Shown one piece after another: positions 1 through 11,749 of a stretch of DNA of 64,000 nucleotides. The position numbers and the translations under genes are program-made. The stretch lies in the NCBI GenBank assembly GCA_009760885.1, contig CM019697.1, forward strand, positions 30,248,710 to 30,312,709. The letters run 5' to 3'. The notes beneath the pieces are model-generated. The model made no database searches. It was given only the letters and a program-made list of their open reading frames with translations, and was not told where the DNA came from. The stretch comes from Achatina immaculata (Eukaryota > Mollusca > Gastropoda > Stylommatophora > Achatinidae). The first letter of the stretch is position 1. Each line of letters begins with the position of its first letter.

Positions 1-390
1 CTTAATCTGGTGCTTATATTTGCCAGTTTGTTGCAAACTGAATCCCTGGCAAGTCCATTGATATCTTTGACAATTCTTGTGGGTGATCCTCATTTGATAA
101 ATGCCTGTGGTCTTTCAGCAGGGCTTATTGAGCAGTGGCTTGTTGTACTGGAAGTGACACATTCTTGACTTCATGTGGCAAGATTGATTTCTTAACTTCA
201 GTCATCCTTCATTTGGTGATATTAATGTCTATTTTTTTATGTGTTTAGTCAGCAGAGACTTTTTAAAAAGTAGAAATGTTAGCATCAAAGATTTAATACG
301 ATGAGAAGTTCTTTATGTAAAACTGAAAATCTGTTAAAGTTTTGCTGTATTTATATGATATAGATGCATTTTTTTTAAAAATGAGAAATA
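1..390. other. AT-rich intronic stretch, no feature
   Basis: Probably intron of the dynein gene, since coding resumes at 3002 in mid-protein. I see no dynein exon, RNA gene or transposon signature here. Confidence 0.5.
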
Positions 391-1713
391 TGAGGGGCGT
401 TCAGAAAGTAATGCACCACATCATTTTTCTCAGGAGCTGTTTACTAAAAAAGCATGAAATTTATACACAATATACATGGATATGTTGTGTAAACATTGGT
501 ATTATTCAACATAATCCCCATCAATTTGTACAGCTTTATGCCAGCGTGAAACAAGTGCATGTATTCCTAGCCCATACCAGATTTTCTCTTGATTCTGTAG
601 CCATTTCTTCACTGCATGAATCACTCCTTCGTCATCTTCAAATCTTACCCCTCGAAGTGCATCTTTAAGTGGACCAAACAGATGGAAATAAGAGGGCTCC
701 AGACCGGGACTATAGGATGGATGGGGTAGTACAGTCCATCTCAGTTTGATGATTGCTTCCTGTGTTGCCAGACTTGTGTGAGGGCATGTAGGAGAAGCAG
801 GTCTGCTAGATTCTTGTGTGGCTGAACTCTGTGAAAATGTTGATTGAGTTTTTTCAATGTCTAAGCTTGCAAACTGATTGTTTCTCCTCTTGGCATAACA
901 TCCACAAGAATCACACCTTCAATGTCCTAAAAGACAGTGATCATGACCTTTCCAGCTGGAGGAGTTTCTTGAATTTCATTCTTTGTGGTGATTGCGGATA
1001 ATGCCACTCCATTGACTGTCTTTTTGTCTCAAGTTCAAAATGATGTGCCCAGGTTTCGTCACTTTTTACAATCTTAGCCAAAAAGTTCTCTCCCTCAGCA
1101 CTGAAATGCCCCAACAATTCAGAAGAAATTGCTTTCCTTTGCAATTGATGTTCATTTGTGAGACTTGGTGGAACCCATCTTGCGCAAACCTTAGAAAATC
1201 TGAGAGCTTTTATAACTGCATTTGCACTACCATTGCTGACTGACAGCTTTAAGGCCAATTGTTGAGTAGTGATACGCCTATCAATAAGAATAATTCCTTC
1301 AGCGCAGTTCAACATTTCTGCCTTGGTGGCTGTGGCAGGACGTCCACAGCACAGCTGATCATGCAACTCATTTTCTCCACTTATTGATTCTTTGATTCTC
1401 TGAACCCAGAGACTGACTGTACTCCTGTCAACTGCAGAAATTCCATACACATCACATAGATGCTTGTGAATGTTCACAACAGTTTCCTTCTCTGCAACAA
1501 GAAATTCTATCACAATTCGCTGCTTATACCGCAAGTTGCCAACACGCTCTATTTCAATGGTTAGGGCAGCCATATTATTTGGTCGGTTGTGGTGCAGTTT
1601 GGTTCACACAATCGGTACATGACATATTTAAAGTGTGCAAAATTTCATGCTTCTATTTTCATTATTAGCTGAAAAAAAAACAATGTAGTGCATTACTTTC
1701 TGAACGCGCCTCA
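391..1713 (-). mobile_element. Mariner-type DNA transposon, defective (copy 1)
   Basis: A 1323-bp element flanked by TA on both sides (389-390 and 1714-1715). The ends are near-perfect inverted repeats containing gttcagaaagtaatgcac. The length is normal for mariner. The transposase is read on the minus strand and is broken, so the copy cannot make an active enzyme. It lies antisense in a dynein intron. Confidence 0.92.
420..1573 (-). pseudogene. Mariner transposase remnant (Tc1/mariner, DD34D type)
   Basis: From the ATG at 1571-1573 the first 210 codons (down to 941) are open. They hold the N-terminal helix-turn-helix region (YKQRIVIEFLVAE, DRSTVSLWVQRI) and the first catalytic aspartate in SDETWAHHFELETKRQSMEW. 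At about 965-980 a one-base frameshift moves the reading into another frame, where a Trp codon is also now a stop (about 930). Downstream frames still show the rest of the family pattern (a GV.LVD strand, an SPGLEPS-like segment and GIHALVSRW near the C-terminus). A single-copy transposase of about 340 residues is usual. Confidence 0.88.
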
Positions 1714-1747
1714 TATTTATGAAGATAGGATAATTATGGTAGTTTTC

Positions 1748-2335
1748 TACATCTATATCCTTCCCGCACCATTAAATGTCATATAGGGATCACATAGTAG
1801 TTTGTGCCAAGTTTTCCTGTTTTCTGTGAGCTTTTCAACCTCATCAAGGGATTTTATGCCTACTAATTTTGCCTCTCTTAATAATGTCCTCTTTAGAGTT
1901 TCATGTGGTCGACTTCTTTTTCTTCAGCCTGCTGTGTTCCACTTGATAGCTTGTTTTGGGATTCTCTGATCGTTTCTTCTCATCATGTGACAGACATGTC
2001 CATCTCTTTTTTTGATCACCCATGAGACTGGTTGTTGTTTGCTCATCTGCCTTACCTCTGCATTGTTCTTGAATTCATTCCACTTTATACCGAGTATTTT
2101 CCTTAGGCATTTGTTTTCAAAAGAGTCTAATTTGTTGTCTATTTCTTTAGTCGTTTTCCAGCTTTTGTATGCATAAATGAGAGTAGATATTGCATTTGAA
2201 GTAATAATCTTAACTTGGGTTTTGTGCATATAACTTTAGAGTGCCAAATGTTCTCAAGGTTCTTGAAGATCAGTGTTGCATTTGCAATTCTAATTCTAAC
2301 TTACTTTCTGGTGTCACCATCCTAGTCTGTATGAT
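1748..2335 (-). mobile_element. 5'-truncated non-LTR retrotransposon, family A (copy 1)
   Basis: Minus-strand frames give the region after the reverse transcriptase core: STLIYAYKSWKTTKE, CLRKILGIKWNEF, then a GHVCHMMRRN block and a basic end. It matches 7249-7468 and 29471-29945. The 3' end is CGGGAAGGATAT in all copies. Stops and frameshifts make it inactive. Confidence 0.8.
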
Positions 2336-3001
2336 AGTTTTATATATTTTGAAAGTTTTCTTATGAAATTTTTTTGTACTTGAAGCTTAAAGTCTGGTTT
2401 ATAAGTTTGTACTCATATGTTTTGTGCATGTGTATGGTGAGCATATTTGAATGCATGAATGTGTTACAGATATGTATGTATGTGTGTATGTGTATATGTG
2501 TGAATGGTGATCAGACCATGGATTGCAAAAAACTCCCAGGGTTCACTCCAGCTTCTAGAAAAAATAAGTACCAGGGTTAATGCTTTGGGAAGGAAATGGA
2601 ATGTCACACTTAATGGTGGAGTTCATGCTGATGGCACACCAGCTGGCAGTTTCTGGTCAACTGCTGGCGAGCCGGCAGAGCACTTATAGTTAGACTCGTT
2701 TGATTAGGTTGACTGACAGCAACTATCTTTAGCTATGTGTGCATGTTTGTTTTTGAGTGTAACTGAAATTGTATGTGTTTTCTGAATTTAAAAAAAAAAA
2801 AATTATTTCTTATTTTAGTTTAGCATTCTTCATTATGAACATCAGTTTAGGTTTCAAGAACCAGATATGTCAGCATTTTTTTTGGAAAGCAGTTTATTTA
2901 CATACTTGACTAAAAGTTTCATTTAGATATTTTCATTTTGTCTCTGTGCTGTGTTCTTATTAAAGAAAAAAGAAATTATTTTTATTTGTCTTTTCTTTTA
3001 G
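2336..3001. other. Intron remainder without gene
   Basis: Contains a TGTA/TGTG-rich tract (about 2466-2505) and an A12 run near 2791. The 2504-2689 stretch is open and less AT-rich, but has no recognisable domain and no splice borders that would fit the dynein frame. Confidence 0.4.
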
Positions 3002-3244
3002 GGTAACATTCTTGAAGATGAGACAGCCATCAAGGTGCTGTCATCCTCTAAAATTCTGTCAGAAGAAATTTCAGCAAAGCAAGAAATTGCCCAAGCAACA
3101 GAACAGGAGATTGATGAAACAAGAAATGGATACAAACCTGTGGCAGTTCATTCCTCCATTTTGTTCTTCTGCATCTCAGATATGGCCAATATAGAGCCCA
3201 TGTACCAGTACTCTCTTACATGGTTTATTAATCTATATTTACAG
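3002..3244 (+). CDS. DNAH12: Dynein heavy chain exon (visible exon 1; end of AAA5 region)
   Basis: This exon encodes residues 1-81 of the visible protein and is in phase 0 at both ends. It reads GNILEDETAIKVLSSSK, then HSSILFF, then NIEPMYQYSLTWFINL, hallmarks of the segment after the ATP-binding AAA5 module in axonemal dyneins. The acceptor follows a pyrimidine-rich tract at 3000-3001 and the donor GT is at 3245. Confidence 0.95.
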
Positions 3245-3920
3245 GTACTGTCTGTTCTTGCTGTTAACATTTTAAGGTACTTGCTGTTAACAGCAACATT
3301 CATTGTTGTTTCTGCTACTTTTTAAAAACATTTGAACCATTATTTTGTGTTGGTGTTTTGTGATAGATTTTTATTATACTGGCCATCCTGATTTTAATGT
3401 TTTTTGATTATGTTAGGAGAAACGAAGATTCTAATCACAGTAAGGTTCAGAGTTTTTCTGTCAGGGGCAAGATTAAAAACCCAGTTTCTTGGCATTTGCT
3501 GTAGGTAAGCAGGCTTTAGTCCAGCTTTAGTCATTCAGCCTCTGAGTACCGCTGTAGCAGACACTGAAAACCAATATGTACACAGTCAATTGAAAAAAAA
3601 AAAGATATTTTTAATACATTTTAACTATCCTAATATTTATTCTTTTATCTTTTTTTGTTGTTGTTGCTTGAATTAGATTTTTATTCTTTACTGCTAGTTC
3701 TTCTTCTTCTTCTTCGTTCGCACCCTGCTAGTTAAAATGGTTATGATTTTTAAAAAATTTTCTTTTTTTGTTATTAGATTTCTTTTGAATTGCTGAAAAC
3801 AGGTTTGAATTCAGAACAAACACATTATGACATATTTATTTTGATGGTATTATTAGTCTACAAGAAGTGACCTTTGTACCATAGCTTGAAAACGCATGAT
3901 TTATTATGTCCTTATGTTAA

Positions 3921-4613
3921 CTCTTTCTGTGCCGCAGGAAAAAACGCAGACATTCAGTCTGAACTTGAATAAAAACACGGGTCTTGATCTGTATAGGGGG
4001 TATAGTTGTAAAATGTAATGGAAAACAGTATTTCCTTGTACTTCCATGTACTTATTATGTTTCAAAATATAACTAAATGTATGAAGATTTCATAAATGCA
4101 GAGTTTATTAGGAAAAAAGAATTAATGAGATGTTTTTAGACACTGATTGTGCCCAGCTTACCATCAGATAGGTCTAGATTCACACTACTTACCATCTGAG
4201 ATGTCTAGATCTACTTGTCGGTCTCATATTGTGATTCTATGTTGCATTCTTGCTAAATTAATGTCTGAAATAACCTCCTAACTACTTCTCCAGTCATCTA
4301 ATATGTCTAGATCTACTTGGGATACATCCAAGAACAGTGGTCTGGTCACAGGCCATGTCCATACCCCCATCTACATCATCAAAAATTGAAAATTTTCCAT
4401 GTTTCTCTTCCTTTTTCTCACTTGGCATCGCTTGTAACTAAGCACTTTTTCACCATTTTGAAAAGTGTCACCAGAAACGCGGACGAAATATGTACAATCT
4501 AAACGTTACACCAGTTTTTTTTAATGAAACAAACCAAGCGTCACTATAATGATGATACGTACCATGTTGGAAAACCAGAAGCGTTGCTATAGTGCTGAAA
4601 GGCACAGGAAGAG
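3921..4613 (+). mobile_element. TTAA-type MITE, family M1 (copy 1)
   Basis: A 693-bp element with inverted ends (CTCTTTCTGTGCC at the left, GGCACAGGAAGAG at the right). It sits after TTAA (3917-3920); the right-hand duplicate reads TTAC, one base decayed. It has no coding capacity. Internally it repeats the motif tgtctagatctac several times. It matches the copies at 10096, 21375 and 62415 along its whole length. Confidence 0.88.
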
Positions 4614-4736
4614 TTACTAAATTGTATTGCATGTAGAAATTGCATACAAGAAATGTAAGAGAACATGGAAGAGAGAGAGAAAAAAGTAATATTTTTCAAC
4701 TGTTTAAAACGCCAAATTTCACTTTCTTTATTTCAG

Positions 4737-4897
4737 TCAATTATCAATAGTACAGCCTCTGACAACCTACAGGAGCGTATAATCAATCTCAATGAACATT
4801 TCACTCACAGCATCTATAACAATGTCTGTCGGTCACTGTTTGAGAAGGATAAACTGCTCTTTTCATTCCTCTTGTGCATTGGAATCATGAAGGGGCA
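4737..4897 (+). CDS. DNAH12: Dynein heavy chain exon (visible exon 2)
   Basis: This exon enters in phase 0 and leaves two bases of a codon. It reads NEHFTHSIYNNVCRSLFEKD then KLLFSFLLCIGIMKG, the highly conserved VCRSLFEKDKLLFSF segment of axonemal dyneins. The acceptor is TTTCAG and the donor GTAAGT. The last codon (CA plus A from the next exon) restores Gln. Confidence 0.95.
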
Positions 4898-4919
4898 GTA
4901 AGTATACTTAATCTTGTCT

Positions 4920-5530
4920 CATCTCCCTGGCACTGCGGAATGACATTCTTTGCAATTGCTGCAGTGAAGCTGGTGAGGAACAGCACTGTGTTGGATTGGG
5001 AGTAGATTTTAGTGGCAATTTCTTCAATCTTTGAGTGGAAATAAAAAAAGCAGGAGCATGCAGTTATATTATGGGTGTCTGAGTGGCGAAGTGGTTAGTG
5101 CACTGGTCTCTCATGACAAAGATCAGAGGTTTGGATCCGGCCGGAAGCACCCCAGTCACCCAGCTGTAGAAATGGGTACCTGACTTCTTCTGGAGTTGGG
5201 GAAGGAAAGGCAGCCAGGCATGATACTGACCATATCACCCTCTAGTGTGCTGACAGGTCAAGGAAAACTATGGGCACTAACACCATATCCCTATGTGGCT
5301 CTGAGGCATGACAGGATTACCTTTACTTTTTTTTTTTACCTATGCAGTACTTAAAAAGTGAACTTGACTGTCATAGGAGCTGCCCTGTTAACCAGGCAAG
5401 GCCTGCTACTGGGGCTACCAACAGAGATGTAGGACAGGGTTTTGTTAGCTATGGTTTGCCAACCCTGATGCTAGCATGTCAGCTGTAGGTCACCAATTGT
5501 CAAGTTGATCAGTGTCTTGGCTTCCTGTCT
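4920..5530 (+). repeat. Interspersed repeat H, copy 1 (split by a SINE)
   Basis: The parts 4920-5064 and 5349-5530 align with 25430-25690 and 26071-26115 in another intron of the same gene. Shared words include ctctttgca/ttctttgca, gcacagca/acagcac, tgctagcatgtcagct and cagtgtcttggcttcc. The class is unknown; it has no ORF and no clear terminal repeats. Confidence 0.65.
5065..5341 (+). mobile_element. tRNA-derived SINE (family S, copy 1)
   Basis: The head is tRNA-like: the A box TGGCGAAGTGG (5084-5094) fits the pol III consensus, and the B box GGTTTGGATCC (5128-5138) has two changes. A conserved body and a T-rich end (about 5328-5338) follow. ATGCAGT occurs on both sides (5058-5064 and 5342-5348), a likely target-site duplication inside repeat H. 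Confidence 0.85.
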
Positions 5531-6627
5531 CATCTTAATGCATAATTTTTATATAGCTCTTACATTTTTCCTGTTTATTTAAAAAATTGCTTTAATATTG
5601 GTATGTTGTCAGTGCGAGCAAACCAGTGTCATAGAGGAACAGACCTCTTTTTTCTGTAAAACTACTGGAAGCAGAGTGTGTCGTAACAACCTGGCAAGAG
5701 AGGGAATGAGAGAAGCATATCGTAGCACTTTTAGAGCCAGTTGACTGTTAGTGAATCATTTAGTGATATAGTAGCAGTAATGATCTTGATTATGTGGGTA
5801 AATATCAGTTTTTATGAACTTTTGTTGAAAATTAATAACAGTTTATTTCCAACCAAAAATAAACAACTGAAAGTTATTTTTTTAATATGTACTATTTTCT
5901 TGTATACTTCAAGTAAACAACTTTTAGATCAAGATGTGAGCAACTCACATATTTTGCTGATAATGAGTGCCAAATTTAAAACTGTATTTAAAAACAAATA
6001 AAATGTTGCTACGTTCATCCACTTGCAATACCAGATCAGAAAATGAAAATTTCCATTATTGTATGCAGCAAAGTTAGCTCACCGTCAGTATTTCATGTTT
6101 TTTTTTAAACCTAAAATGTCATGATGTTTCTAAGAGTAGAGAAGGAAGGATTTTTTTGTGTGCATTTTTTTTTTGGTGTGACTTAGTCTGACCTGTGCAT
6201 GTTAAAGCTGTAGTGCTCTCAACTTCATCTTACTCATCTTCTCAGTATGTGGTCTCACTTGAGAATCCTGATGCAAGTCTGATATATTAAATGTGTTCCA
6301 CTATTAAATGGTACATTATGTAGTAAATCTGTTTCAAAGTATGATTAAGTGACATGTAGTACATTAATGTCATTATTTTCAATTGAATACAAAGTCTGTA
6401 TACTTTTATACTGTGCTGATATGCTTGTATTTTCTTGTTATCTAAAGTTTTGTGCTGCCAACTATCAGGTGAATTATCAAAACAGACACATTCTCATTTG
6501 TTTTATTCTTTGTCAATGAATTTACTCCCAACACTTTCTTTACTAATTCAGTTTAAGACTAAGACAGCCATATCTTTTATATATTCATTTTAAATTTACA
6601 TGGATGCTTTGGTTTTTTTTAAAATAG
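5531..6627. other. Intron stretch, no gene seen
   Basis: AT-rich with T runs. No exon consistent with the dynein order fits here, because exon 2 joins exon 3 in frame. Confidence 0.5.
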
Positions 6628-6785
6628 AGGGAAAATTGATGAGAATGTCTGGAGATTCCTGCTGACAGGAGGCGTGGCTTTAGAAAATCTTGTACCAAAT
6701 CCTGCCACTGCTTGGCTGTCAGATAAGGCATGGTCAGAGATCGTGAGGGCATCGAATCTCCCAAAGCTCCATGGCCTGAGAGAGC
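6628..6785 (+). CDS. DNAH12: Dynein heavy chain exon (visible exon 3)
   Basis: The exon supplies one base to the split Gln codon and then reads GKIDENVWRFLLTGG and TAWLSDKAWSEI. WRFLLTGG followed by a conserved WL...W pattern is typical of the AAA5-AAA6 connection. It ends one base into a codon at the donor GTATGT (6786). Confidence 0.93.
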
Positions 6786-7248
6786 GTATGTATATCATGC
6801 TTATTCTCATGACACTAGATGATGGTGATAATGATTACATGTCATAGAAGATGATGAAAGGAAAGCACTTTGCTAGATTAACTATTTCGTGGAACAAATA
6901 TTGTAAAAGTTTAGAGAAAATCCTACAGTCTGGCTTGTAGAAGACAAATATAACAAAGAGAAAATAGTATAGAACTGTGACAACTGAAAGAAAGTTGGAT
7001 CACTTACTCACTTCTTTGAATCAATTCATAACCTAAAATTTTGATTTAAGAAAAGATTTTCAAATAAATTTTCAAAGACCAAAGAAAGACAAATATAAAC
7101 AACAGTTGCTTTACTTGCTTTCTGGGTATTGCTTATATACTTTGATCTGTACAGTAAACTATCCTGCCTTTTTGAGTACCCTAAATAGTCATTGAATACA
7201 TTTGTAAAAACCAAAAATTGATTGAAAATCAAAAGCTACAAGTATTGT

Positions 7249-7468
7249 CAGTCTTGCGATGAGAAGAAACAATCAGAAGATCCCCAAACAAAGTGGAACA
7301 CAACAGGCCGAAGAAAAAGAGGTCGACCACGTGAAACATTGTTAAGAGAAGCCAGTTCATTGGGCATAACATCCCTTGATGAGATTGAAAAACTTGCCAT
7401 AGACGGGACATCTTGACGAACTACCGTGCGAGCCCTATGTGACATTTAGCGGCACGGGAAGGATGTGA
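7249..7468 (+). mobile_element. 5'-truncated non-LTR fragment, family A (copy 2)
   Basis: A 220-bp 3' end of family A: KWNTTGRRKRGRPRETLLRE then SLDEIEKLA, ending in the family's ggcacgggaagga. It is bounded by an 11-base duplication ACAAGTATTGT (7238-7248 and 7469-7479), direct evidence for target-primed insertion of a severely truncated copy. Confidence 0.85.
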
Positions 7469-7845
7469 ACAAGTATTGTATTTCTCAAACATCCTTTGTT
7501 GTTATTTAATATGCAGTTTGTTTTGCAACATGCCTAGCTGGCACGTGGTAAATACCGTGCAGTATTGAAAAATTAGAGCATATAGGTCCTTTTCAACAAA
7601 TTTTTACTGTTTGAAATTATATAATTCAAAGTTAATTTCTTTTTTCTTCTGCAACGAAGACTTATCTGAATTGCCAGGGTGCAGAAACTTCTGACATTCT
7701 CTTATGGTGCTTCACTTGATCAACCAGACTGACAAATAAGACTTTTTTCAGATAAGAAAAAAAAATTCAAGAAATAACAGTTTGCTTTGTTATAAAGTTT
7801 ACATATTTCGTTAATTTTTACAACTTTTAGATGGATGGACTGGAT

Positions 7846-8104
7846 ATATATTTGAGTGAAGTGGCTAGTGCACTTAGTCTGTCATTGTGAAGGTCAGTAG
7901 CTCAGATTCATCTGGATGCGCTCCAGTCAGCCAGCGACAGAAATGGGTGCCTGGCTTCATCTGGTGCTGGGAAAGAAAAAGTGGACAGGAATGATGCTGA
8001 CCACATAACCTTTCAGTGTGATGACAGGTCAAAGAAAATATGGACACTACCACCATATCCTCTGGCAGCTTTCATGACATAATAAGGCTACTTTTCCTTT
8101 ACTT
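7846..8104 (+). mobile_element. tRNA-derived SINE (family S, copy 2)
   Basis: Aligns with copy 1: gaagtggctagtgcact head, agaaatgggtgcctgg..ttc body, and ...acaggtcaaagaaaat then caccatatcc. Diverged, with decayed A and B boxes. Confidence 0.75.
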
Positions 8105-8410
8105 TGCGATTTGTATTCATGTAGTTAGAAGAAGAAAATTTCATATTCAGGAGGGCATGACTCCAGGCCAAGAATACTGAACCAGTACAATGAAACCTGA
8201 AACAAAATATATTTATGCAAATTTTGTAGTTTAAGAGATTAAAAAAAAACTATAACTGTATTTGGACTTTTTTGTGAGCTGACCTTACAATCACAAAATA
8301 GTTGGATAAAGATTATAAAATTCTGAACTTGGCATAAGTTTAACAGCATTACTGTTAGACTGACAAGTTTTGTATTTGGGCATGTGTTCATGATATTTAT
8401 ATTTTCACAG

Positions 8411-8772
8411 ATGTTGAGAAAGATCCAAACACTTGGAAGAAATTTTATGACTGTGCTGCACCTCATATCTACAAACATCCAGCACCTTGGGATGCTCTCG
8501 GGGGTCTTGATACTATGGTTATTTTGAGATGCTTCCGCCCAGATAAAATAGTTCCAGCAGTCCAGAATTTTATTGTGGAGAACATGGGCCAGAGTTTTGT
8601 TGAGCCTCCAACTTTTGATCTTCCAGGATCGTTTGCTGATTCAAATTGCTGTGCTCCTTTGATATTTGTTCTGTCTCCTGGTGCAGATCCCATGATGGCT
8701 CTCTTGAAATTTGGAGAAGACAGAGGTTACAAGAGCGGTATGATACAGACCATATCCCTGGGTCAAGGCCAG
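8411..8772 (+). CDS. DNAH12: Dynein heavy chain exon (visible exon 4; start of D6/AAA6 P-loop module)
   Basis: The longest exon here (362 bases, about 121 residues). It carries LRCFRPDKI, the EPPTFDL segment, DSNCCAPLIFVLSPGADP and SLGQGQ. The LSPGADP loop is the degenerate P-loop of the D6 module, which in the family is structural and not the main ATPase site. The acceptor is TTTCACAG and the donor GTCAGC. It ends in phase 0. Confidence 0.97.
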
Positions 8773-9158
8773 GTCAGCTGATGATTTTAGTCCATTTTTT
8801 TTTACATATTTTTCCTTGCTACATGTCTCCTGTGATCACAAAACAGTTCTTTCTGAGATATTTAGCATTCTTGCTATTTAATCCAAAACTTGAAAAAAAG
8901 CTCAGTATAAAGAAATGTTAATTTTACTTGTAGTAACTGGTAGAAAATTTGCATGGAATTTGCAGTTGTAGCAAACTTTTCTTTGTCATTATAAAAGAGT
9001 AGTGTTTTCTAAAAATTCTCTTAAAAGAGCATTTTTGACACCAGTCATTGTTCATTTTTATCCAGTTTCAGAGGTATGATGCTCTTCTGAGCACTTTATT
9101 TCATCTACACTGATTTATTAAAACTCCCATTTGTTAGTCAGTTCCCATGTTCAGCTTT

Positions 9159-9490
9159 CATCATCATCATCGCCTTTCCCATGGGAACATAGGCCACAGA
9201 TAAAAGCTCTCCAGTCTTCGTTGTTTTTGAATTTGTTTTCTACTTCCCTCCATATGTATCCCTTGTCTCTGCACATTGTCATAATTTCCCTTCTCCTTGT
9301 AGTTCCTGGTTTTCCTTGATTTCTGTTTCCCTGAGGACTCCATGTTGGTGCCTGTCTTGTTATACTGGTGTCGGGTTCTCTCAGTACGTGACCGGTCCAC
9401 TCCATTTCCTAGACATGATTTGTAGGTTCACAAGTTCTTCTGCTGCTCTTTCCTAGACCTCTTCATTGCTGATCTTGTCCTATCATTTAA
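9159..9490 (-). mobile_element. Non-LTR retrotransposon 3' fragment, family E
   Basis: The minus strand encodes a retroelement C-terminus: DKISNEE...V, the RKW...GHVLREP block, SPQGNRNQGKPGTTRRREI and WRAFICGLCSHG. The 3' end is a trinucleotide tail, (ATG)n on the coding strand. The combination is typical of the tail of APE-type non-LTR polyproteins. Short and 5'-truncated, with decayed frames upstream. Confidence 0.78.
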
Positions 9491-9659
9491 TATTTACAGT
9501 TCTTCTCAAGTAATAGTTCAGAGTTCAGCATTAGTAAACTTAAATTTTGCAGTCACCATTGTACTAGCAGTTTGAAAACGCTGACTAGAAGTTTTCTTAG
9601 TGAAGTTATCTGGATTGTTCATTTGAATTATCAATAAAATTTGCTCTGTTTCCCTTCAG

Positions 9660-9776
9660 GGACCAATTGCATCCAAAATGATTGATAAAGGCATCAGTGA
9701 TGGGTCATGGGTTGTCCTCCAGAACTGTCACCTGGCAACCAGCTGGATGCCCACTCTGGAGAAAATTTGTGATGAG
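9660..9776 (+). CDS. DNAH12: Dynein heavy chain exon (visible exon 5; D6 module)
   Basis: Thirty-nine codons in phase 0/0 that follow directly from SLGQGQ with GPIA, then [20 protein letters not shown], one of the most conserved stretches of the D6 module. Acceptor CTTCAG, donor GTATGT. Confidence 0.97.
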
Positions 9777-10095
9777 GTATGTCACAGCTTTTTTCTTGAT
9801 CATGCACACTACACTGTATTCAGCCATATCTGTTCATGCATGTGACTGTTTAACTCATGCTTATTCTGATGACAAAAAGGGTTACATCCATACCAGTTAT
9901 GTCTCCCCGTATATTAGATAGAAATGCCAGAGCAAGATTACATATACAAAAAAGTTCAAGAATATGCAGCTGAGAAACCTGAGACAAATATGTGTATGAA
10001 GAAGGAGAAGAAAGGCAAATATAAAGGTAAGCTGCCTTAAAAACAAGATTTAATTAACATTAATAAGCCTTAATTACTATGTACAGTTTACTCAA

Positions 10096-10785
10096 CTCTT
10101 TCCCTGCCACAGGCAAAAACGCTAACATTTCATTTTTGCCAGATAAAAAGTGTAGATCTTGATATGTATAGGGGATATAGTTGGAAAAGTGACTGTAACA
10201 AATTATTTCCACATCAAAAGTATACGTATTATGCATCAAAAAACTTTAAATGTATAAAGATTCCATAAATGCAGAACTTTTTAGGAAAAAAGAAGTAGTG
10301 TGACGATTTTAGCTGATAATTGTGTCCTACTTACAATTGGCTAGGTCTAGATCTACCATCAGTGAAGTCTAGATCTACTTGTAGATTTATACAATCTCAT
10401 CTTGTGATGATATGTGGCATGCTTACTAAAATAATGTCTGAAATAACCTTCTGACTACTTCTCCAGTTCATTTTATAGGTCTAGATCTACCTGGGGTACA
10501 TTCAAGAACAGTGGTCTGGTCATAGGGCATGTCCAGATGCCTCCGAAATCACAAAAAATATTGAAAATTCTTGATAAAAACTTCCATTTCACTCTGTTGC
10601 TAACCACGCTTTGGACTGAACTATGAAGGGTCATCGGATATGCACAAATAAAATGTTTACAATTAAAAAGTTACATCAGTTTTGTAGAAATGAAGGATGT
10701 GGAAATAAGTTGCCTAGCGGCATGGAACAGCCCCCCACCCCCACCCCCCGATATGGTAACATGTTACCATCCAGCATGGGAAGAG
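10096..10785 (+). mobile_element. TTAA-type MITE, family M1 (copy 2)
   Basis: A 690-bp copy of the element at 3921. The ends (CTCTTTCCCTGCC and GGGAAGAG) are diverged and the flanking TTAA sites have decayed to TCAA and TTTA. An internal run of C/A (about 10730-10750) has replaced part of the body. The oldest-looking copy in the window. Confidence 0.85.
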
Positions 10786-11749
10786 TTTAGAGTGTTTAAA
10801 GTTTAAGTGAAATAGAACTCTTATTATCAGATGATTGAAAATTAACACAGACATTTAAAGAAGCTAATGCTATATTTTTAAAAATAAAGTTTGGTTTTGA
10901 ATGCATAAGATAATGCTTTTGCTTATATGATATCCTCAGAAATGATCTTGATCTCAAATTTAATTAAACTTTTTAAGCATAGTATATATGTAGATGAAAA
11001 ATAGCATGAAATTTCTTACACAAAAAGCATGCTTAGGTTGAAAATAACATTACACAAACAGTGAAAAATTAGAAAACCTATTTTTGGAAGAAGAAAAATC
11101 AGAAAATTTTTATTGTATCTGAAATACCAACTTCGATATTTTGATCTTTTAGTACTTAATGTAGTAGCATAAAAATGTATATATATTTAATAATTGATTT
11201 TCAAATGCTGTATTCCTTAAAAAAATATGTTAACTTTTGTTTGACAGTCATATAGTGAAATTTGTAACAGTCAAATGATGGGTAGTGTGTGATTAGGTTA
11301 TCTAATTATCACATGATGGGTAGTGTAAGATTAGATTATCTAATTATAGTGAGCATTTAAATCTGAGTGGAGTTTATTTTTTTAATGACATTTTGCTTGC
11401 ATGATTTTCTAGACATTAACCTTTCAGCACATATAACCTTCCTTATTACACAGTTCTTTGAAAGATTATTTGTGATACTGTTCTCTGTATTTCAGAATCT
11501 GGACATTTGGTCTGAATTTGCAGGGTTAAGTCTTATTTCTTACTGCAGTTTTGGAAGCAAACTTTAAGCAGAATGATTTGGAAGATAAAGAGCAGATATA
11601 AATACTGAAGTGGGATAACTTTTGAACAAAAAAATAAGATAGCAAAATAATGTCTAATTCTGTAGGCCATAATATGTAACTTGTAAATTATTATCTTTAT
11701 TAAAGGAATTCACATTACATGAACTGATAACATTTTTTTTTTTAACTAG
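10786..11749. other. Intron stretch with a small tandem duplication
   Basis: AT-rich. A 37-38 bp unit starting atgatgggtagtgt is present twice at 11275-11348. Nothing else recognised. Confidence 0.55.

Noticed and set aside
2504..2689. Possible upstream dynein exon
   Set aside because: The open stretch does not resemble the segment expected before GNILEDETAI, and no suitable splice borders are visible.
5073..5145. tRNA gene candidate
   Set aside because: A and B boxes are present, but the cloverleaf is poor and the sequence continues into a repeated body. It is the head of a SINE with many copies.
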